From Chimonanthus salicifolius (lineage: Eukaryota; Streptophyta; Magnoliopsida; Laurales; Calycanthaceae): DNA of 64,000 bases. A model generated the notes under the pieces. That model was not told the DNA's origin. It was given only the letters and a program-made list of their open reading frames with translations, and did not search any database. Positions 56,651 through 64,000 of this stretch are shown here, one piece after another. The position numbers were made by a program, and so were the translations under genes. The stretch's first letter is position 1; each line of letters starts with the position of its first letter. The stretch spans positions 5,324,025 to 5,388,024 of the forward strand of contig CM023542.1 in assembly GCA_013350335.1 (NCBI GenBank). The letters run 5' to 3'.

Positions 56651-57248
56651 TTAAATTTTAGGTTAGAATTTTATCAAAAATTAGATTGCTCAAAAGAATC
56701 CATCAAATTTGGAGAACAAATGGTGAAAAAATGCTATAATACTAGGCCTATGTTATAAACTCAATAATAGCAATTGATTTTAATTAAATTAAAGACTAAA
56801 ACATGAAGACACATAGGATTTTTAAGGCCCAAGCCCGACTTCAAATAATTTAGGCCCAGGCAGGTCTGATTTGAGCTTAGGTCCTATAATTATAATTTGA
56901 GCCGTAATCTAAATTGACTTAGTACTTGATCCTATCACACACAAGTTGCACCTCTAACATTTTGTTACGAGGGGTGAGTTGCTTAAACTCTCAATCAACT
57001 TAATATTTGAAAGCTTCTCAAACTCCACTTCAGTGTTGAAAACAATTTTTCTCCTATCAGAATTTGTTAATGATTGATATCTATTTTTCATCTGGAAAAG
57101 GCATATCGAATCTTTATATGTCCATTGTATTCTTATATTTTCTTTGAAGAATTAAGGACATATATATAACTTGATTTAGGTGCAAACCATATCCCTCATG
57201 AAAAAAAATCCTCTATTCCATGAAGTAAATGGTTGAAGTGATTTAATA

Positions 57249-57634
57249 TGGTTGGCTATTCTAATACGGAAAAACTCTTTTAGTAGACACGTGTTTTAGT
57301 GAATTTTTTATTTTACCCCCATCGGACCGTACAGAAAAATTAAAAAAAAAAAATCAAACATTCATAAATCGGTACACCGACTTGGATCACCTTTCCAGTG
57401 AATTGGTTTCCTTTATCCTGATTACTTTCCACTGAATCGGTGCATCGATTTGCAGCTGACAGGAGGGAACTGGGAACGAGAATTTGAGGAGACGTGAGAG
57501 GATCCGATGGTTCATGATTTCTTGAGACGTGAAAGAGTTCAAATCGGTGTACTGATTTCTGAATGTTTGATTTTTAATTTTTTCATAAAATCTGTGTCTT
57601 TTAAAAGACTATTCTCATATTAGGATGACCACCC
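57249..57634. mobile_element. MITE, 386 bp, with 7-bp target duplication
   Basis: Ends TGGTTGGCTATTCTAATA and (reverse complement) GGGTGGTCATCCTAATA; a longer inner arm includes AAATCAAACATTCA-AAATC and GTACACCGA. Flanked on both sides by TTTAATA (57242-57248, 57635-57641). The core repeats CGGTGYACYGA-type palindromes. Non-coding. Confidence 0.75.
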
Positions 57635-57641
57635 TTTAATA

Positions 57642-59100
57642 CAAGCTTTTGCAATGATAAATTGAGAGTCAAAATAAGACACCACATACTAAACAATTGT
57701 TCAATCGGCATCTAAGGGACTAATGGCACTCACATATTTACATGTGGGGTCCAATAAGAATCTTTGGATCTTATTATTCTTTTAAAACAGATGATTAAAT
57801 CTAAAATTACATGTTGATAAAAGTTATCAATCATTAAATTGTGATTGTCAATGACACATGTAATGATAAATATTATGCTTTTCACCCTTCAGAATAGATC
57901 ATAGATGCTTAGATCTAAATAAAAGTTCGGTTGAAATTTAATTTTTTTATAGTTTATTTATTTTTAAATATTACACATTTAATTTAAATATATCTTAAAG
58001 ATTAGTTAGATACTCTAAAAAAAACTTGAACACGTTGGTCTTAAAAAAAATTACACATTTCATAAATCAGATTTCCTTTCAATTGAATGTAGACCATTGG
58101 GATCCATTCTCTTCTTATTACTTATAAAGTAACATTCCAAACAGATCTCCTCTTAAATGGTGACAGCTCCTTCGTCGAGAGAGGTGAGTTATATCTTACT
58201 GTGATGTGAGTTATTAGCAATATGAACGTTTAATAAGTTTTTTATTATTACTAATTTTTTATATTATTTGATTAATTTTTTTAAGCACGTGAAAATCTTC
58301 CAATTCATACACTGACTAAAATTACGAGGAATGATACTATTGTTATTACTAATGTGAAGTATATTTTTGGAGAAATATGAGAAAAAATTGATCTTGAAAA
58401 GCCAATTTTATGTGATTCAGTAAATGCAGTAATGAACTATTATAATTTAAATATTTATCAATTTTTTTTATAGATTGATAAAAAACTGAGCTTACCAATC
58501 ACAATTTTAATATCATAAATAAAAATAGTAGCTATATTATGTAGACTAAAATATTAACTGACGTATATATTACATTACTAACTAATATTTATTAGTCTTT
58601 AAGTATTAATATTTAATATAAGTTAGTTAAAACTCATTTAAAATGGAACTGCTACAGTCATGTAATTATTCTAAAACAATATAAAATTTGTATCCAGGTG
58701 TGACATTTGATGTATATTATATATAATTCTAATAAAAAACAAGAATTTTATCAAATTTTATAAATGAATCAAAATTAAAATTTAGAATTAAGCAAAATCT
58801 CTATCTATTTTTATTAACGATTTTGTTCTTCTACAACAACTCTTCAGTTAAATCTTCCATATAATAATTATTGAGTTTTTAACATATCTAAAAATATTCA
58901 TTTTTTTACCTTGAATAAATTTAAAATTCTAGAGTGGCTGGCTTAGCATCGGTGGTGGGCCAGTAGAGGGCATAATGGGATATACGATGATTAGAGGATA
59001 TAATTTGATAACTTTAGAATAATAATTTTCCCATTGACGATAAGGAAAGCTGACGTGGAACTCACATGCAGTGGCGACTTTGCCTGAACCCGACAACTTT
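57642..59100. other. Intergenic, AT-rich, then ACR9 promoter
   Basis: No gene seen. GC rises after about 58930 towards the ACR9 leader, which likely starts near 59050-59130. Confidence 0.5.
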
Positions 59101-59299
59101 ACAAGAGAGAGAAGCACCCAAAAGCTCGTAAGCCAGAATTCACTTAATCGAGTCGTCGAATTCACCCGCTAAAATCCAAAATCCAAGGCAAGGCAGAGAG
59201 GGACGGAAAAGGGCATCGGCATCGGCATCTGCATCTGAGCAACGTATAGGCGGCAGCGGAACGAGCGGTTCCGGCCATCGGTATCTGACGCATTCCGGG

Positions 59300-62200
59300 A
59301 TGACGTTGATGAGCGAGGACGTCGTGGTGGTTCAGCACGGGAAGAAGGCGGACGAGCCCAGCCTCATAACCGTTAACTGTCCCGATAAAACGGGTCTCGG
59401 TTGCGATATCTGCAGTGTCATTCTCGAATTCGGTTTCTGCGTTACCAAAGCAGGTGTGCTTTACATTTCCTTTTTCCTTTTGTTTCGGTTCGGCGTTTGG
59501 GCTCGAAATCCATGTTCTCGTAGAATTTTCTGTAACGTTTCGGATGTTACACGATTATGGTTGTGTTAGTGGGACGGCCTTTAACTTCTTTTATTCTCTG
59601 CGTTTTTCATTTATTTTTGCCTATGTTATGTGTAGAAATTTGGGAGTTTAGCTTTTGATATTTTATAGTTTTTACAGGCTAATCCTAGGAGCTCAAGTTA
59701 GCGAACTGCTCTACCTGTGTGGGGCAGTAGTAACGACAATTATAGCAACAAAACTGCACCACAATCAGTGAATAGATTAAGGAATATAGTTTAAGATGGT
59801 CTGCATACAATATTTTTTTTTTAGTATTAGTTTCATCAATATTCATCATAAGCTTTCTAGTTCTTTTATTACTATCTTTTAAGATCAGAATACAACATTA
59901 CACCTTTTCTCCTTTTAACACTAACTAAAGTATCAAAATGTCCACTAGTTGATTACTTGATTGTGTTTAGAGTAAAGATTGTACATTATTCTTTATTTTT
60001 GTTTTTTCATTTCTATATATATATATATATATTATATATATATATATATATTTGCCATATCCCTAAATACCGCATTGTCGGATTGACAAACTAGTATCAA
60101 CCTAGATACCATTGCCCATGTGACATGGGGCAACATACATTAATGACCAAAACAATCCCATGAGAAAGAACTGGGTTACAAGTATAATGAGTTAAGAAGC
60201 TTCGAAGACTATTAAAGATGGATTGATGTGGTAAGATTTAAAAAAAAAAGCATGTGCTTAGTTGTTGCATAGCAGAGAATATGATCTCTGATGAGGTTCA
60301 GTGGATAGAGATGACACAAAAAGCCAACGCTACATGAATGGGAAGATCTCTTCAATGGTGATGATGAAGATTTTTATACTCTACACCACATTGATGTTCT
60401 TTTATTTTATATGTCCTCTTTTCATATGTAGGAGTTTCAAATTAAAGATTTATACGATTCCATTCCCCTTGGTTAAATTCAATTTTTTTAAAAACATCAA
60501 TTTTATTTCAATAGAAACTTTATTCTCCATCTAATTCTGATGACAGACGTTTCCACTGATGGGAAATGGTGCTACCTCGTCTTCTGGGTAGTCCCTCGGT
60601 TGAGCTCAATGACAGTAAGTTGGGAAAGCTTGAAAAGCCGACTTCTATCTATCTGCCCTTCTTGTTTTGTTTCCTTCTACTTTCAAGAAGCAACTCGGCC
60701 CAGGCCTTCACCGGTCTACCTGTTGAAGTTCTTTTGCCTCAATCAGAAAGGATTGTTACATGGTAATCACACAGCACTTTGATCTAGTGTTTTAAATATC
60801 CCAATTTTGTTCATTTATATATAAAAAATCAGTGATTTGTTTTTGAGTCATTTATCATCTTTATACCAAGCCATAGATCCAATCATTGTTTTTATTGATG
60901 CAAACTGGTTGTTGTTGCATGTTAAATGGACTCAAAATATTACAGTATTTTAAAATTAAAAGAACACTCACATGAACATGTCAAGATCAAATTTGTGAAC
61001 AATCTCATGACATGTATCACGAGAGAGTAGTGGCTTAGTGGATGTATGATATAATTTATTTCTACTTCATTTTCTTTTGTTCTTTGATTTGTTGAATGAA
61101 TGTAATGACTCGTGAGTTTCATGTAGATGTCACTCAGGTTCTTTCTGATCTGGAGCACGCAATTCACAGAGTGAAAGTCTCAACGACACCAGATGGTCGA
61201 GTTGTGGACCTCTTCTTCATTACAGATGGCATGTAAGATTTGTTCTTGAAATATGGATGGCTGCTGTCTCAATCTTATAATCCATGTATGAATTTGAAGA
61301 TGTTTGAGGAATTACAATATCTTGTTCTATTCTTTGGTTTTTTCCCATCCCTCCTGCCGCTGAGCTGGTGCTACTATTTTAGCTTACTGTTTTTAGATCA
61401 GTGGTTGAATTTTTGGAACATCTAGCACTGGTCCCATAGAATGGAAAATTGTGCAGTTGCTGACTTGCTGTTTAAAATGAGCCCTGTATTTCATCAAGGT
61501 TTTTTAGTATCATCTGTTCATGCACCTTATGAAACATCTATATAGTAAACTAATAAAGTGATCAGGACTACTTATTTGTAGGATGTCATTTGAGTGGACT
61601 CGGTACAGAATTAGGAAAATGATACTATGCTAACCACCTTTCAAAAGGGTAGTTAGATAATGATGAACAAAACCTAAGCAATGACCCACATTCAAGGGGG
61701 GAAACTTTCTTGTTTTTGGGTGGGTTCATCCAATCTTCGTAATTTTTAGCTATGCTACTAGATCAACTGCCCTAGACTCACTACAGGTGCATGACGGGGA
61801 TTCTTGTTTATGTAAGTTCCAAAAAAAACACTTCAAGTAGCATTTTTAGACTTTTTTTAAAAAAAAATCCTACAATACAAGAAGGCGTTGCCATATTTAA
61901 GCACTTTAGTCTTGGTTCTTATAACTTTCTTTTTAGATAATTTTTTAGTGTTTTTTCTTCATATTTTGTGGATTAGCTGACTTTTTTTGTTTCTCTCTTT
62001 GAGTCCCTGTTCTTTTAGATTATACTTTATATTTATATATAGGGAATTTCTTAGTGTACATCCAAAAGTATCACATCAATGTCTACTTTTGCTGATAGAA
62101 TTTCAAAAGGAGCCTTCTAATTGGTTTTCTATATTAACAAATGTCAAAAAAAGGGATTGGTTGAAACTTGAAATGCTGACTCTTGTTTTGTTGTTTGATT

Positions 62201-63347
62201 TTATTTATTTTTTCCCTTTTGGATGAGTATAGAAAATCGAGTTCCTCTATGTTGTCTCTTTTTACCTGAGGTCTATGTGGACTCAAACTTCTTCCAAATC
62301 CACTACTCCACTTTCATTCAATCCCTTTTTCATCCCATCGGAACTCAAGAACTCTTCCACTATTTAAAAAAAAATGAATCTAATGGTTTACTGATAGAAA
62401 GAAAATAACCATTTAACTGGAAAAGGTAGAATCCTGTTTAAGGGTTTAGGTTGGATAAGAAACAAGATATGAACACATTTATCAAGGATTTGTTCTCTGT
62501 TGGATCTGATTGATGTTTCGTTCTGGGTTCTTTAATATTTGATTGGATTCACCTGAAATAACAGGAAGTTTGATATTTACACATTTAGAACAAGTGCTTA
62601 TCTGATTCCCATTGTTTGTGCATCAAGGAAACTTAAACAGCATAGAGAGACTATTTTCTAATTTTCCATCCCACACTAGGTCAAAGCTATTGTTTTATGG
62701 TGAAAAAGTTGGAAAAAAAAGGTTATCCAAATAATGTCATGTACTGATTCTTCACTATGCAAAATGTGTGAGTAGAACATAACCATCCATAATGTGAAAA
62801 GATTCGGACTGTTTGCAATTTGGCTAATATCCAAGTGTACCAAGACGGTAAAGGTGTTTCTAAAGCATTTTGTGGTTCATCAAGTTTTGGCTTTGTTCAT
62901 TGTTGTTGACAAATGAGCAAGTCATTGTTTGCCATGCTTAGGAGTACAGACAGAATATACAGGTGTTCTGATTTCTATTCTTGTAATGTTAGGGACCTTC
63001 TGCACACAAAAAAGAGGCAGGATGATACATGTGAGCGACTGAATGCTGTCCTTGGAGAATCATGTATCAGCTGTGAGATTCAGCTGGCAGGGCCTGAATA
63101 TGAAGGTTTTCAACAAGGTTTCTCTTCTCTTCCCCCAGAGATTGCTGAAGAACTATTTAGTTCTGAGTTATCAAAAGATGAAAGTTGTTCACAAGCTTGT
63201 ACTCCAGAACTGGCAAAGCTGAAGAAGGCCAACATTACAATGGACAATTCCTTGAGCCCAGCTCATACCTTGCTTCAAATTCACTGTGTTGATCAAAAGT
63301 GTCTCCTTTATGACATTCTGAGAACTTTGAAGGACTGCAGCATTAAG
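59300..63347 (+). CDS. ACR9: ACR9-type ACT-domain-repeat protein, 5' part (first four exons, 277 codons)
   Basis: Plant ACR proteins have several ACT domains thought to sense amino acids; ACR9/ACR10 belong to the GlnD-like branch without an enzyme domain. Exons 59300-59453, 60547-60762, 61127-61232 and 62993-63347, all with GT/AG borders and in frame. ACT1 residues about 21-69 (ITVNCPDKTGLGCDICSVIL, VSTDGKWCYLVFWVVPR); ACT2 about 109-158 (LLKFFCLNQKGLLHDV, KVSTTPDGRVVDLFFITDG); ACT3 starts at about 250 (TLLQIHCVDQKCLLYDIL) and is cut by the last intron, so the C-terminal part lies beyond the window. The start ATG precedes a second in-frame Met four codons later. ACR9 is preferred over ACR10 for the spacer RLLSICPSCFVSFY; moderately sure. 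Confidence 0.88.
60016..60052. repeat. (TA)n microsatellite in ACR9 intron 1
   Basis: Interrupted run of about 18 TA units. Confidence 0.95.
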
Positions 63348-64000
63348 GTAGGTTGTAGCCGTTTTCCTCCCCTTGTCTAGGGTTTTCTGTATTTACTCTT
63401 GATAATTGATTATGGGTGGTTGTGGTTTGTAAAAGATATGGATTTTGCTTAGCTTATTCACACACCTGACACCTACCTGCATCACAGTGTCAATGTGTGC
63501 CAATGCTGCATGTATATGGTAAGAGCCATTTGTCACCAGGCCCATCATCAGTTCCTGGCTCATATAACACCTGTTCATGTATCACTTGGACTACATGTGT
63601 ACTGGAACTATGAAAGAAATGCACTCTTTAACTAAAAGGGCCATTTTTCACATTATTGCAAATGTGGTCTACCTGATGAAAGTAGGTGACTTGTTTGGAG
63701 GGGCAAAACTAGTATAAATATTAACCTATGGATTTAGCACCCTGTGGAGTTCACTTGATGTGTGTTAAGTGTGCATGCATCTTGTTATCAAGGAGCAGAG
63801 AAAATTTGTGTTGATTTCTGGATACTTGTACAATCACATGGAAAATGAATATAATTTTCTCTTTCAAGGAGCAGAGAAAATTTGTGTTAATTTTCTCTTG
63901 TTACTTTAATTCCTTACTGTCAATTGGGAAACAAAATTGTATGTAGGCCTCTTCAATTTGTTGGCATCCAGCAGAGATTCTGCTATAATTCATTCGGCAA
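63348..64000 (+). other. ACR9 intron 4, partial
   Basis: Starts with a strong donor (GTAGGT) and shows no acceptor linked to a coding block before the window ends. A short direct repeat, GGAGCAGAGAAAATTTGTGT, occurs at about 63793 and 63870. Confidence 0.7.

Overview
This is nuclear DNA from a flowering plant. It is AT-rich, genes carry many introns (some 2-4 kb) with GT/AG borders, and intergenic space is full of SINEs, MITE-like foldbacks, LTR remnants and microsatellites. Five protein genes and two tRNA genes are recognisable. The non-grass look of the proteins and repeats suggests a eudicot or magnoliid, but I cannot place the species.

Layout: (1) 141-10.4 kb, minus strand: a complete A-type cyclin-dependent kinase (CDKA;1, PSTAIRE), 8 coding exons, 294 aa, with an inferred intron in the 5' leader; its large introns hold a MITE and a dead LINE RNase H fragment. 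(2) 10.4-25.3 kb: no certain protein gene; SINEs, MITEs, local tandem duplications, tRNA-Arg(CCG), a possible small split gene at 21.2-21.7 kb, a miniature LTR element (TRIM), tRNA-His(GTG), a 271-bp foldback and minisatellites. (3) 25.96-30.34 kb, plus: a CUE-domain protein of 273 aa, with a triple GC-rich repeat 0.4 kb upstream. (4) 30.3-36.3 kb: repeats, ending in a 1.5-kb foldback that stops about 250 bp before the next gene. (5) 36.5-48.84 kb, plus: KNL2 (SANTA domain plus CENPC-k motif), 8 exons, 841 aa, with two nested internal duplications in its long exon 4. (6) 51.1-55.5 kb, minus: mitochondrial ATP synthase 6-kDa subunit, 55 aa, whose stop codon seems to lie in a remote third exon; its intron holds a solo LTR with a perfect target-site duplication. 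(7) 59.3 kb to the end, plus: the first four exons of an ACR9-type ACT-domain protein; the rest lies outside the window.

The genes are not an operon or pathway. CDKA (cell-cycle kinase) and KNL2 (CENH3 loading at centromeres) are both proliferation genes, but their neighbourhood looks incidental. No virus, bacterial system or CRISPR is present. The most unusual structure is a family of foldback elements built on the palindrome TTCGTTCGAACGAA, found three times in 13 kb and clustered around KNL2. All exon borders were read by eye from splice signals, reading-frame continuity and family knowledge; no transcript evidence was available.
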